From positions 1 to 47,321 of the forward strand of contig USPF01000008.1 in the NCBI GenBank assembly GCA_900556555.1: a stretch of 47,321 bases of DNA, in the 5' to 3' direction. The translations under genes and the position numbers were made by a program. Source of the stretch: an uncultured Blautia sp. (GTDB taxonomy: Bacteria > Bacillota > Clostridia > Lachnospirales > Lachnospiraceae). Below are positions 9,203 through 18,109 of the stretch, piece after piece (within the stretch, counting starts at the first letter, position 1; every line of letters starts with the position of its first letter). Below the pieces are notes generated by a model. The model was not told the origin of the DNA. It saw only the letters and a list, made by a program, of their open reading frames with translations, and searched no databases.

Positions 9203-9250
9203 TTGAATATCAAAATAACATATATTCAAAATAATTTATACTCAAAGTAT
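9198..9250 (+). promoter_or_regulatory. three FabT-like operator boxes over the fab promoter
   Basis: Box 1 is ATACTTTGAATAT (9198-9210), continuing into a perfect TTTGA-ATA-TCAAA palindrome (9202-9214). Box 2 is a minus-strand ATTTTGAATAT (9222-9232). Box 3 is a minus-strand ATACTTTGAGTAT (9238-9250). Boxes 1 and 3 are 12/13 identical in opposite orientation, with centres 40 bp apart. The core matches the TTTGA-N3-TCAAA half-sites known for the MarR-type regulator FabT of streptococci and lactococci. No fabT-like gene is in the window. Binding by such a protein is inference. Confidence 0.65.
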
Positions 9251-9288
9251 TAAATATAGTATCTCAGAAAAACAATGGGAGAGTAACC

Positions 9289-10251
9289 ATGACAGGAAAA
9301 ATATTGGGCACCGGTTCTTATGTTCCGGGTAGAACTGTGGAAAATGATGATCTGGCAAGGCTGGTCGATACCAACGATGCCTGGATCCGGGAACGTACCG
9401 GGATTGAGCGCCGGCATGTAACAGAAGAAGAAACAACATCTGCTATGGCTTCCAGGGCAGCCAGAAAGGCTCTGGAAAATGGAGGAATTTCACCGGAAGA
9501 GATTGACTTGATTTTAGTCGCTACTTCCACACCGGATATCATTTTTCCCTGTGTGGCCTGCAGGGTGCAGAAGGAGATAGGTGCGGTAAATGCAGTGTGT
9601 TTTGATTTAAATGCAGCATGCAGCGGTTTCTTGTTTGCGTACCAGACTGCTCAGGCTTATATTCAGGCAGGAATCTATCAAAAGGTGCTGCTCATCGGAG
9701 CAGACAGCATGTCTCAGATGGTCGACTGGAGTGACAGAGGGACTTGTATCTTATTCGGAGATGGAGCAGGGGCAGCCGTGCTATCCGCAGAAGAAACAGG
9801 GCTGAGCATTCATGCGGCACATTCAGACGGAGCGAGAGGTGATGTACTTACGGGTATGAGCCGTCACAGAAAAGACTGGCAGCAGCCGGAAAAGATTCAG
9901 GAGTCTTTTATTCATATGGATGGTCAGAGCGTGTTTAAGTTTGCCGTGCGCAGTGTACCGGAAATCGTGGAGGAACTGCTGGAAAAGGCAGGGATAAAGA
10001 GAGAAGAGATTGATTATTTCTTTCTGCATCAGGCAAACAGAAGAATTATTGAGGCAGCAGCAAAACGGATCCGAGTGGACATTTCCAGATTCCCCATGAA
10101 TCTTCAGGAATATGGAAATACTTCCGCAGCAAGTATCCCGATTCTTTTGGATGAATGGAACCGGAAAGGTTGTCTGAAAAGAGGAAATAAGCTGATATTT
10201 GCAGGGTTTGGAGCAGGACTTTCCTGGGCCGGAAGCCTTTTGGAATGGTAA
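9289..10251 (+). CDS. fabH: FabH, beta-ketoacyl-ACP synthase III
   Basis: A protein of 320 residues, full length. It condenses acetyl-CoA or a branched acyl-CoA with malonyl-ACP to start fatty-acid chains. The thiolase-fold triad is visible: Cys111 in NAACSGF, His247 in FLHQAN and Asn277 in YGNTSAAS. GGGAGAG five bases before the ATG is the ribosome site. It is the first gene of the operon, directly after the operator-covered promoter, so it is the most promoter-proximal target of lipid feedback control. In many Firmicutes fabH is followed by acpP; here fabK follows after 44 nt. Confidence 0.97.
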   Translation: MTGKILGTGSYVPGRTVENDDLARLVDTNDAWIRERTGIERRHVTEEETTSAMASRAARKALENGGISPEEIDLILVATSTPDIIFPCVACRVQKEIGAVNAVCFDLNAACSGFLFAYQTAQAYIQAGIYQKVLLIGADSMSQMVDWSDRGTCILFGDGAGAAVLSAEETGLSIHAAHSDGARGDVLTGMSRHRKDWQQPEKIQESFIHMDGQSVFKFAVRSVPEIVEELLEKAGIKREEIDYFFLHQANRRIIEAAAKRIRVDISRFPMNLQEYGNTSAASIPILLDEWNRKGCLKRGNKLIFAGFGAGLSWAGSLLEW

Positions 10252-10295
10252 CTTACCGTATGAGCAGCATAGAGAAGAAGAGAGGATAATAGAAA

Positions 10296-11234
10296 ATGAA
10301 AACTGCAATTACAGAACTTTTAAATATCGAAGCACCAGTGATTCAGGGAGGCATGGCCTGGGTGGCAGAGCATTGTCTGGCAGCCTCTGTATCAGAAGCG
10401 GGAGGTCTTGGAATCATCGGAGCAGCCAGTGCTCCTGCCCAGTGGGTGAGAGAACAGATCCGCCTGGTAAAAGAGAAGACAGAGAAGCCCTTTGGTGTGA
10501 ATATCATGCTGATGAGTCCCTATGCGGATGAAGTAGCAAAAGTTGTAGTGGAAGAGCAGGTTCCCGTGGTGACTACCGGTGCAGGTTCTCCTGAAAAATA
10601 TATGAAAATGTGGAAGGAAGCTGGAATCAAGGTGATTCCTGTGGTTGCCTCCGTAGCTTTGGCAAAACGTATGGAGCGCTGCGGAGCAGATGCCCTGGTG
10701 GCAGAGGGAACCGAGGCAGGCGGCCATATTGGAGAAAATACAACTATGGTTCTTGTTCCGCAGATTGCAGATGCAGTGAAGATTCCTGTGATTGCAGCAG
10801 GAGGAGTTGCAGATGGAAGAGGAATGGCAGCTGCTTTTATGCTTGGTGCCCAAGGCGTTCAGATTGGAACACGTTTCGTAGCTTCTGTGGAAGCACAGGT
10901 GCATGAGAACTATAAAAATTATATCGTAAAGGCAAAAGACATTGATTCCAGGGTAACAGGAAGAAGTACAGGCCATCCGGTGAGGGCTCTCAGAAACCAG
11001 ATGACAAAACTTTATTTGGAAAAGGAACAGGAAGGTGTGCCTTTTGAAGAACTGGAGCTCCTGACACTGGGAAGTCTCAGAAAAGCAGTGGTAGATGGAG
11101 ATGTGGTAAATGGAAGTGTCATGGCAGGACAGTCTGCGGCCATGATTCACGACATTCTTCCTTGTAAAGAAATTATTGAAAAACTTCTGGCTCAGGCAGA
11201 AGAAGTTATGAAAGGAATGGGAAATCATGAGTAA
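10296..11234 (+). CDS. fabK: FabK, FMN-dependent enoyl-ACP reductase II
   Basis: A protein of 312 residues and a TIM-barrel flavoprotein that carries out the last reduction of each elongation round. The family signatures are PVIQGGMAWVA at the N-terminus, EGTEAGGHIG (the His of the FabK active site) near residue 145, and the phosphate-binding loops IAAGGVADG and GAQGVQIGTRF. It replaces the FabI-type enzyme, so the organism would be expected to be poorly sensitive to triclosan if FabK is its main reductase. An AGAGAGGAT ribosome site precedes it. It overlaps fabD by eight bases. Confidence 0.95.
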   Translation: MKTAITELLNIEAPVIQGGMAWVAEHCLAASVSEAGGLGIIGAASAPAQWVREQIRLVKEKTEKPFGVNIMLMSPYADEVAKVVVEEQVPVVTTGAGSPEKYMKMWKEAGIKVIPVVASVALAKRMERCGADALVAEGTEAGGHIGENTTMVLVPQIADAVKIPVIAAGGVADGRGMAAAFMLGAQGVQIGTRFVASVEAQVHENYKNYIVKAKDIDSRVTGRSTGHPVRALRNQMTKLYLEKEQEGVPFEELELLTLGSLRKAVVDGDVVNGSVMAGQSAAMIHDILPCKEIIEKLLAQAEEVMKGMGNHE

Positions 11235-12147
11235 GATTGCATTTATGTTTCCGGGGCAGGGTGCTCAGATGGCAGGAATGGGAAAAGATTTTTATGAGAA
11301 CAGCCAGACAGCCAGAAATATCATAGAAGAAGCTTCAGAAAACCTGAAGCTGGACATGAAAGCCCTGTGTTTTGAAGAGAATGAACTGCTTCACCAGACA
11401 GAATATACACAGGCAGCACTGGTAACCGTGTGCATGGCCATGGAGCGTGTAGTAAGAGAGCAGAATCTGAAACCGGATGTGACTGCAGGATTGAGTCTTG
11501 GAGAATATTGTGCCATCGCTTCTGCGGGAGGAATGAAGATTCAGGATGCCATTATGGCGGTAAGAAAACGCGGAATTCTCATGGAGCATGCGGTTCCCGG
11601 TGGAAAAGGCTCTATGGCGGCAGTGTTAGGCATGACGGCAGAGGCTGTGGATGCAGGGCTGTTCGGTATGGAAGGAGTCAGCGTGGCAAACTATAACTGT
11701 CCGGGTCAGATTGTAATTACTGGATGGAAAGAGCAGGTAGAGAAAGCTGCCATGGTGCTGAAAGAGGCTGGGGCAAAACGTGTCTTGCCCTTAAAGGTCA
11801 GCGGCCCATTCCATTCACCTATGCTCCAAGAAGCCGGAGCATGCTTGGAAGAGGTGCTGGAGGCTATGCCATTTTCACAGCTTCAAGTGCCTTATGTAAC
11901 CAATGTGACAGCAAAGTATGTATGGGATATCCAGCAGACAAAAGAATTGCTGGTACAGCAGATTTCTTCACCAGTGCATTGGCAGCAGAGTGTGGAAGAA
12001 ATGATCGCAAATGGAGTGGATACCTTTGTTGAGATTGGCCCTGGGCGTACGTTATCAGGATTTGTAAAGAAAATTAACCGTGATGTGAAGATTTATCAGG
12101 TAGGAACCTGGGAAGATATAGAGAAAGTAGGGAATGCATTATGTTAG
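11227..12147 (+). CDS. fabD: FabD, malonyl-CoA:ACP transacylase
   Basis: A protein of 306 residues, full length. It transfers malonyl groups from CoA to ACP. It has the N-terminal FMFPGQGAQ motif and the nucleophile elbow GLSLGEY near residue 90, where many families have GHSLGE and some Firmicutes have Leu, as here. The catalytic His lies in GPFHSPM near residue 200, with the late motif VEIGPGRTLSGF. It overlaps fabK upstream and fabG downstream by a few bases, consistent with translational coupling. Confidence 0.96.
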   Translation: MSKIAFMFPGQGAQMAGMGKDFYENSQTARNIIEEASENLKLDMKALCFEENELLHQTEYTQAALVTVCMAMERVVREQNLKPDVTAGLSLGEYCAIASAGGMKIQDAIMAVRKRGILMEHAVPGGKGSMAAVLGMTAEAVDAGLFGMEGVSVANYNCPGQIVITGWKEQVEKAAMVLKEAGAKRVLPLKVSGPFHSPMLQEAGACLEEVLEAMPFSQLQVPYVTNVTAKYVWDIQQTKELLVQQISSPVHWQQSVEEMIANGVDTFVEIGPGRTLSGFVKKINRDVKIYQVGTWEDIEKVGNALC

Positions 12148-12881
12148 AGCAAAAAGTGGCTGTTGTAACAGGCGCTTCCAGAGGAATCGGAAGAGCAATC
12201 GCAAAGAAGCTGGCAGAAGACGGGATGTTTGTGGTAATCAATTACCGGGGAAATAAAGAGCAGGCAGAAAGTGTAAAGCAGGAAATTTTAGAAAATCAGG
12301 GTATGGCAGAAATTTATGCGTGTGACGTTTCTGATTATGATGCATGTGAAACATTTTTTAAAACAGTGGTTCAGACTTACGGAAGGATTGATGTGCTGGT
12401 AAACAATGCCGGTATCACAAGAGATGGACTGTTGATGAAAATGACAGAAGAAGATTATGATGCAGTGTTGCAGACCAATCTGAAAGGTCCTTTTCATGGC
12501 ATACGCTTTGTTTCCAGACAGATGCTGAAGCAGAGAAGTGGCCGGATTATTAATATTTCATCGGTTTCCGGAATTTTGGGAAATGCCGGACAGGCAAATT
12601 ATTGTGCAGCAAAGGCTGGTGTCATCGGGCTGACAAAATCAGCAGCCAGAGAACTGGCATCCAGAGGAATCACAGTGAATGCAGTTGCACCTGGATTTAT
12701 CTGTACGGAAATGACAGAAGTGCTTTCAGAAGAGGTGCAGGCAAATGTGAAGAAGCAAATTCCCCTGGGACAGTTTGGAAAACCGGAAGATGTAGCGGAG
12801 GCAGTGGCATTTCTTGCATCAGAAAAGGCACGATATATTACAGGACAGGTACTTAGTGTAGACGGCGGAATGGCCATGTAG
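12141..12881 (+). CDS. fabG: FabG, 3-oxoacyl-ACP reductase
   Basis: A protein of 246 residues and an NADPH-dependent short-chain dehydrogenase acting on beta-ketoacyl-ACP. It has the cofactor loop TGASRGIGRAI (about 10-20), NNAG near 88, and the catalytic Ser-Tyr-Lys set in NISSVSG, NYCAAKAG and the Asn upstream. The C-terminal LSVDGGMAM is typical of FabG. The start overlaps the fabD end by seven bases. Confidence 0.97.
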   Translation: MLEQKVAVVTGASRGIGRAIAKKLAEDGMFVVINYRGNKEQAESVKQEILENQGMAEIYACDVSDYDACETFFKTVVQTYGRIDVLVNNAGITRDGLLMKMTEEDYDAVLQTNLKGPFHGIRFVSRQMLKQRSGRIINISSVSGILGNAGQANYCAAKAGVIGLTKSAARELASRGITVNAVAPGFICTEMTEVLSEEVQANVKKQIPLGQFGKPEDVAEAVAFLASEKARYITGQVLSVDGGMAM

Positions 12882-12896
12882 GAAAAGGAGAAGCGG

Positions 12897-14135
12897 ATGA
12901 AAAAAAGAGTAGTAATCACCGGACTTGGAGCTGTGACACCCATTGGTAATACAGTAGAAGAATTCTGGGCAAATATCCGAAAAGGAGAAGTAGGAATCGC
13001 CCCCATCACGAAATTTGATGTTTCTGATTATAAAGTGAAGCTGGCAGCAGAGGTAAAAGGATTTGTGGCAAAGGAACGTATGGATTTTAAAGCTGCAAAA
13101 AGGATGGAAACATTCTCACAGTATGCAGTTGCAGCGGCAAAGGAAGCATTTGAAGATGCAGGACTTCATATGGAAGAGGAAAACCCGTTTCGTGCCGGTG
13201 TGATTATCGGATCCGGGATTGGAAGCCTCCAGACCGTAGAAACCAACTATGAGAAAATCCTGACAAAAGGTCCTTCCAGAGTCAATCCTCTGATGGTACC
13301 TCTGATGATCTCCAATATGGCAGCAGGAAATGTTTCCATTCAGCTAGGTTTTCGTGGGAAATGCACAAACGTAGTAACGGCATGTGCTTCTGGCACACAT
13401 TGTATTGGGGATGCTTTCCGTGCCATTGAGTACGGAGATTTGGATATCTGCGTTGCGGGCGGTGCAGAAAGCTGTATCTGTCCTACAGGCGTGGCAGGAT
13501 TTACAGCACTTACTGCTCTTTCTACTTCCCAGGATCCTAAGAGAGCCTCCATTCCCTTTGACAAAGACAGAGACGGATTCGTACTGGGAGAAGGAGCAGG
13601 AATCGTGCTTCTGGAAGAATTAGAGCACGCAAAAAAACGAGGTGCAAAGATTTATGCAGAGGTAGTGGGATACGGTGCAACAGGAGATGCCTATCATATC
13701 ACATCTCCGGCAGAAGACGGAGAAGGTGCAGGAATGGCCATGAAACTTGCCATGGAAGAAGCAAATGTGGCACCAGAACAGATTGATTATATCAATGCCC
13801 ACGGAACAAGCACCCATCACAATGATTTATTTGAAACAAGAGCCATCCGCTATGCACTTGGTGATGCAGCAGAACAGGTAGTGGTAAATTCCACAAAATC
13901 TATGATCGGTCATTTGCTTGGAGCAGCAGGCGGTGTGGAGTGTGTTGTCTGTGCAAAAAGTATTCAGGAGAATTTTATCCATCAGACTGTGGGAACACAG
14001 GAAACAGAAGGGGAATGTAATCTGAATTATGCCATCGGTGCACCGGTAGAAAAAGAAGTGAATTATGTATTGACCAACTCTCTTGGATTTGGCGGGCACA
14101 ACGCATCACTTTTGCTGAAAAAATATGAAGGGTAG
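12897..14135 (+). CDS. fabF: FabF, beta-ketoacyl-ACP synthase II
   Basis: A protein of 412 residues, full length. It elongates acyl-ACP with malonyl-ACP. The KAS signature with the nucleophile is TACASGTHCIGDA (Cys near 164). The two catalytic His residues are in NAHGTSTHHND (about 302-312) and STKSMIGHLLGAAGG (about 340). GGAAAAGGAG lies close before the ATG. It is the only chain-elongating condensing enzyme in this operon; no FabB- or FabO-like paralogue is visible here. Confidence 0.97.
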   Translation: MKKRVVITGLGAVTPIGNTVEEFWANIRKGEVGIAPITKFDVSDYKVKLAAEVKGFVAKERMDFKAAKRMETFSQYAVAAAKEAFEDAGLHMEEENPFRAGVIIGSGIGSLQTVETNYEKILTKGPSRVNPLMVPLMISNMAAGNVSIQLGFRGKCTNVVTACASGTHCIGDAFRAIEYGDLDICVAGGAESCICPTGVAGFTALTALSTSQDPKRASIPFDKDRDGFVLGEGAGIVLLEELEHAKKRGAKIYAEVVGYGATGDAYHITSPAEDGEGAGMAMKLAMEEANVAPEQIDYINAHGTSTHHNDLFETRAIRYALGDAAEQVVVNSTKSMIGHLLGAAGGVECVVCAKSIQENFIHQTVGTQETEGECNLNYAIGAPVEKEVNYVLTNSLGFGGHNASLLLKKYEG

Positions 14136-14583
14136 TGTGAAGGACATGAATGTGGAACAGATTGTAGAATTGATTCAGGCGGTTTCTGCTTCCTCTATTG
14201 GAGAATTGAATTATGAGGAGGGAAATCTGAAAATTTCTCTGAAAAAAGAAGAAAATAATACGGTTTTTACAAGTGCAGAACCAGTTTCCTGTGCTGTGCC
14301 CAAACCAATGGTTGTTTCGGAAACAAAAGCAGAACTTCCTGCAGCAGACGAAAAAGTAATCAAATCTCCTTTGGTGGGAACCTTTTATGCAGCACCTGCC
14401 GAAAATGCAGAGCCATTCATTAAAGTAGGAGATCAGGTACAGGAAGGAAAAGTTCTGGGAATTGTAGAAGCCATGAAACTGATGAATGAAATTGAAAGCG
14501 AATTCGATGGCGTGATTGAAAAGATTCTGGTGGAGAACGGGGAAATTGTAGAGTACGGCCAGCCGCTTTTCGTTGTGAGATAG
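14125..14583 (+). CDS. accB: AccB, biotin carboxyl carrier protein of acetyl-CoA carboxylase
   Basis: A protein of 152 residues if the ATG overlapping the end of fabF is used. The biotinyl domain is at the C-terminus with the biotin Lys118 in VEAMKLMNE. Before it is a Glu/Pro/Ala-rich linker, and at the N-terminus the usual helix-rich start [11 protein letters not shown]. The true start may be GTG 14137 (AAGGG four bases upstream) or ATG 14146, which matches the usual AccB N-terminus. None has an ideal ribosome site. Translation may rely on coupling to fabF. BirA, which would attach biotin, is not in the window. Confidence 0.93.
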   Translation: MKGSVKDMNVEQIVELIQAVSASSIGELNYEEGNLKISLKKEENNTVFTSAEPVSCAVPKPMVVSETKAELPAADEKVIKSPLVGTFYAAPAENAEPFIKVGDQVQEGKVLGIVEAMKLMNEIESEFDGVIEKILVENGEIVEYGQPLFVVR

Positions 14584-14596
14584 AGAGGGAGCAGTC

Positions 14597-15034
14597 ATGA
14601 GAACATTAAATATTAAAGAAATTCAGGAAATTATACCACACAGACATCCATTTTTGCTCATAGACCAAATTGAGGACTATGAACCAGGAGAATTTGCAGT
14701 AGGGTACAAATGTGTTACTTACAGGGAGGATTTCTTTAAGGGACATTTTCCTGAAAAACCTGTGATGCCAGGGGTGCTTATCATAGAGGCTCTGGCACAG
14801 GTTGGTGCGGTTGCCATTTTAAGCATACCAGAAAACCAGGGAAAAATTGCCTTTTTTGGAGGAATCTCAAAGTGCAGATTCAAAGGAATGGTGGTTCCTG
14901 GGGACAAACTGAAATTAGAGACAAAAATCATTAAGCGGAAGGGGCCTCTTGGTGTAGGAGAAGCGGTTGCCTCTGTTGACGGAAAAGTGGTGGCAAGTGC
15001 AGAGCTGACCTTTATGGTAGGTGATGGAGAATGA
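14597..15034 (+). CDS. fabZ: FabZ, 3-hydroxyacyl-ACP dehydratase
   Basis: A hot-dog-fold protein of 145 residues that dehydrates beta-hydroxyacyl-ACP to trans-2-enoyl-ACP, feeding FabK. It has the N-terminal [12 protein letters not shown], and the catalytic His in [11 protein letters not shown] with the Glu in [15 protein letters not shown] lies before the start. It overlaps accC by four bases (ATGA). A fabZ between accB and accC is a common Firmicute order. I see no FabA or FabM isomerase, so the route to unsaturated fatty acids is not explained by this operon. Confidence 0.97.
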   Translation: MRTLNIKEIQEIIPHRHPFLLIDQIEDYEPGEFAVGYKCVTYREDFFKGHFPEKPVMPGVLIIEALAQVGAVAILSIPENQGKIAFFGGISKCRFKGMVVPGDKLKLETKIIKRKGPLGVGEAVASVDGKVVASAELTFMVGDGE

Positions 15035-16371
15035 TTGAGAAAATATTAATTGCCAACCGTGGTGAGATTGCTGTGCGAATTATCCGTGCCTGCAGGGAAA
15101 TGGGAATCGAAACCGTGGCAGTGTACTCAGAAGCAGACAGGGAAGCTCTGCATACACAGCTTGCCGATGAGGCTGTCTGCATCGGGCCGGCTGCTTCAGC
15201 TGACAGTTATCTGAACATGGAGCGGATTTTAAGTGCAGCCATGGTTACCGGGGCAGATGCCATTCATCCGGGATTTGGATTTTTATCAGAAAACAGCAAA
15301 TTTGCCCAGCTGTGTGAAACCTGCGGTCTGATTTTTATCGGCCCTTCTTCTGAAGTTATCTGGAAGCTGGGAAATAAATCTGTGGCAAAACAGACCATGA
15401 TAGAAGCCAAAGTTCCGGTAATCCCGGGAAACAGCAAAAGTGTTTATACCGTAGAAGAGGGATTGAAACATGCCGAAGAAGCCGGATATCCGGTTATGAT
15501 CAAAGCTGCTCTTGGGGGCGGCGGCAAAGGAATGAGGACTGCACATTCATCGGAAGAGTTTGAAAACAGTTTTCTCACCGCACAGACAGAAGCAAGAAAT
15601 GCTTTTGGGGATGAAGCCATGTATATTGAGCATTTTGTGGAGAACCCAAGACATATAGAGTTTCAGATTCTGGCAGATCACTATGGAAATGTGGTGCATT
15701 TAGGGGAACGTGACTGTTCCATTCAGCGTCACCATCAGAAGCTGATCGAAGAATCTCCTTCACCTGCTCTTACAGACAAGCTTAGGAGAAAGATGGGGGA
15801 AGCTGCGGTAAAAGCTGCAAAAGCAGCAGGCTATACCAATGCCGGGACCATTGAATTTCTTCTGGAGAAAAACGGTTCTTTTTATTTTATGGAAATGAAT
15901 ACCAGGATTCAGGTGGAACATCCGGTAACCGAGTGGGTCACTGGAATTGACCTGGTAAAAGAGCAGATTCGCATTGCTTCCGGGGAAAAGCTTCTGTTTT
16001 CACAGGAAGATATTACACTCACAGGACATGCCATTGAGTGCAGAATCAATGCAGAAGACCCTGCAAAAAATTTCCGTCCGTCTCCTGGCATGATTACAGA
16101 TTTGTATCTTCCAGGGGGAAAAGGGGTGCGTATGGATACTGCCATTTACAGTGGCTATACCATACCTCCATACTATGATTCCATGCTGGCAAAATTGATT
16201 GTCCATGGGAAAAACAGAGAAGAGGCAATTCTGAAAATGAGAAGTGCCCTTGGTGAAGTGATTATTGAGGGAGTAAAGACCAATGTGGATTATCAATACG
16301 AGATTCTCCACCATCCGGACTTTGTAAGTGGGGATACGGATATTGAGTTTATCAATAAACTGGAACAGTGA
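15031..16371 (+). CDS. accC: AccC, biotin carboxylase subunit of acetyl-CoA carboxylase
   Basis: A protein of 446 residues, full length. It carboxylates the biotin on AccB using ATP and bicarbonate. It has the N-terminal biotin-carboxylase signature [17 protein letters not shown], the ATP-grasp glycine-rich loop GGGGKGMR (about 166-173), the metal and bicarbonate region [14 protein letters not shown] (about 289-302) and the C-terminal domain containing RINAEDP. It starts inside the fabZ stop codon. Confidence 0.97.
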   Translation: MIEKILIANRGEIAVRIIRACREMGIETVAVYSEADREALHTQLADEAVCIGPAASADSYLNMERILSAAMVTGADAIHPGFGFLSENSKFAQLCETCGLIFIGPSSEVIWKLGNKSVAKQTMIEAKVPVIPGNSKSVYTVEEGLKHAEEAGYPVMIKAALGGGGKGMRTAHSSEEFENSFLTAQTEARNAFGDEAMYIEHFVENPRHIEFQILADHYGNVVHLGERDCSIQRHHQKLIEESPSPALTDKLRRKMGEAAVKAAKAAGYTNAGTIEFLLEKNGSFYFMEMNTRIQVEHPVTEWVTGIDLVKEQIRIASGEKLLFSQEDITLTGHAIECRINAEDPAKNFRPSPGMITDLYLPGGKGVRMDTAIYSGYTIPPYYDSMLAKLIVHGKNREEAILKMRSALGEVIIEGVKTNVDYQYEILHHPDFVSGDTDIEFINKLEQ

Positions 16372-16390
16372 TTAAAGAGGGACTAAGACT

Positions 16391-18082
16391 ATGAAACTGC
16401 AGAATATGTTTAAAAAAATCAAAAAAACGGGCAGTTCTCAGAAAGAGAAAAAGCCGGAAGTTCCACAGGGACTTTTGAAAAAGTGTAATAAATGCGGAGC
16501 TGCGATTTTTACAGAAGATGTAAAACGGGCGGGATATATCTGTCCAAAATGTCATGGATATTTCCGTGTTCATGCATGGGAAAGAATCCGCATGACCGTA
16601 GATGAAGATACGTTTGAAGAATGGGATGCCCAGATGGATTTTGTGAATCCGCTGCAGTTCAAAGGTTATGAAAACAAGGTAAAAACGTTAAAAGAAAAGA
16701 CAGGGCTTAATGAGGCAGTGCTGACGGGAAAAGGCATGATCCAGGGAAATCCTGCGGTGATTGCAGTCTGTGACGGAAGATTTCTCATGGCAAGTATGGG
16801 GGAGATTGTGGGAGAAAAGATTACCAGAGCTGTGGAGCGGGCAACCAGAGAACATCTGCCCGTGGTTATTTTTGCATGCTCCGGGGGTGCCAGAATGCAG
16901 GAGGGGATTGTGTCTCTCATGCAGATGGCAAAAACAGCAGCAGCACTGAAACGCCACAGCCAGGCAGGATTGCTCTACGTTTCTGTGCTCACGGATCCTA
17001 CTACAGGTGGGGTCACAGCCAGTTTCGCCATGCTTGGAGATGTGATTCTTGCAGAGCCTCAGGCATTGATCGGATTTGCCGGGCCAAGAGTCATTGAGCA
17101 GACCATCGGTGAGAAGCTTCCAAAAGGATTTCAGCGTTCAGAGTTTTTACTGGAGCACGGTTTTATTGACCGCATTGTAGAGCGAAATGAAATGAAACAG
17201 GTATTAGGTGATATTCTTGCCATGCACAGCGTGTCAAAGGAGTGGCCAAAAACAGATGAGATACAGGAAGCATTGGAAAACAGGAATGAGTTTGGAAGTA
17301 GAAAAACACCCTGGGAGCGTGTGCAAATTTCCAGGGAAAAAGACAGGCCAGTAGGGCAGGATTATCTGAAACAGTTATTTCCGGATTTTATGGAGTTTCA
17401 CGGAGACCGTGCTTTTGGTGATGACAAGGCTGTGATAGGAGGAATCGCACGCTTTCATGGACGCCCGGTGACTGTCATTGTCCAGTCAAAAGGGAAATCC
17501 ACGAAAGAAAACCTGGAACGGCATTTCGGAATGCCCTCTCCGGAAGGATACCGGAAAGCTCTGCGGCTGATGAAACAGGCAGAGAAGTTCCAAAGACCTG
17601 TTCTCTGCTTTGTGGATACCCCGGGAGCATTCTGTGGTGTGGAAGCAGAAGAACGTGGACAGGGAGAAGCCATTGCCAGAAATCTCTTTGAGATGGCAGC
17701 ACTGACCGTGCCTGTTTTGTCTGTGGTCATTGGAGAAGGTGGAAGCGGAGGTGCCCTTGCCATGGCTGTGGCAAATGAGGTCTGGATGATGGAAAATGCT
17801 ATTTATTCCATTCTTTCACCGGAAGGATTTGCAGCCATTCTCTGGAAAGACAGTACCCGTGCAAAAGAGGCTGCAGAAGTCATGAAACTTACTGCAATAG
17901 ATTTGAAAGAACTGGGTATCATCGAGCAGATAATACCCGAGCCGGAGGGATATACGGTTGAGAATATGCAGCCGGTGACAGCAGATCTTGGAGAAAAGAT
18001 AGAAGCATTTTTGAAAAAATGGGAGCAGTGCGTGGGAGAAGAAATTGTGGAACAGCGTTATCGGCGTTTTCGGAACATGTAA
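16391..18082 (+). CDS. AccD-AccA fusion, acetyl-CoA carboxyltransferase beta and alpha in one chain
   Basis: A single uninterrupted reading frame of 563 residues, where most bacteria have two genes of about 290 and 260-320 codons. The N-terminal half is AccD: a zinc ribbon with Cys32, Cys35, Cys51 and Cys54, then a crotonase fold with [10 protein letters not shown] and [14 protein letters not shown]. The junction is near residues 275-300. The rest is AccA, with [34 protein letters not shown] and [11 protein letters not shown]. Together they transfer the carboxyl group from carboxybiotin to acetyl-CoA, giving malonyl-CoA. A GAGGGAC sequence precedes the start. A sequencing artefact is unlikely because the frame and spacing are clean. 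Confidence 0.95.
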   Translation: MKLQNMFKKIKKTGSSQKEKKPEVPQGLLKKCNKCGAAIFTEDVKRAGYICPKCHGYFRVHAWERIRMTVDEDTFEEWDAQMDFVNPLQFKGYENKVKTLKEKTGLNEAVLTGKGMIQGNPAVIAVCDGRFLMASMGEIVGEKITRAVERATREHLPVVIFACSGGARMQEGIVSLMQMAKTAAALKRHSQAGLLYVSVLTDPTTGGVTASFAMLGDVILAEPQALIGFAGPRVIEQTIGEKLPKGFQRSEFLLEHGFIDRIVERNEMKQVLGDILAMHSVSKEWPKTDEIQEALENRNEFGSRKTPWERVQISREKDRPVGQDYLKQLFPDFMEFHGDRAFGDDKAVIGGIARFHGRPVTVIVQSKGKSTKENLERHFGMPSPEGYRKALRLMKQAEKFQRPVLCFVDTPGAFCGVEAEERGQGEAIARNLFEMAALTVPVLSVVIGEGGSGGALAMAVANEVWMMENAIYSILSPEGFAAILWKDSTRAKEAAEVMKLTAIDLKELGIIEQIIPEPEGYTVENMQPVTADLGEKIEAFLKKWEQCVGEEIVEQRYRRFRNM

Positions 18083-18109
18083 AGCAGGAACTCTGCAGAA
18101 GGATGAGAG

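Noticed and set aside
9611..11032. Several plus-strand ORFs in other frames inside fabH, fabK and fabD
   Set aside because: They are frame shadows of strongly conserved enzymes, lack ribosome sites and have Cys/Arg/Trp-rich random composition.
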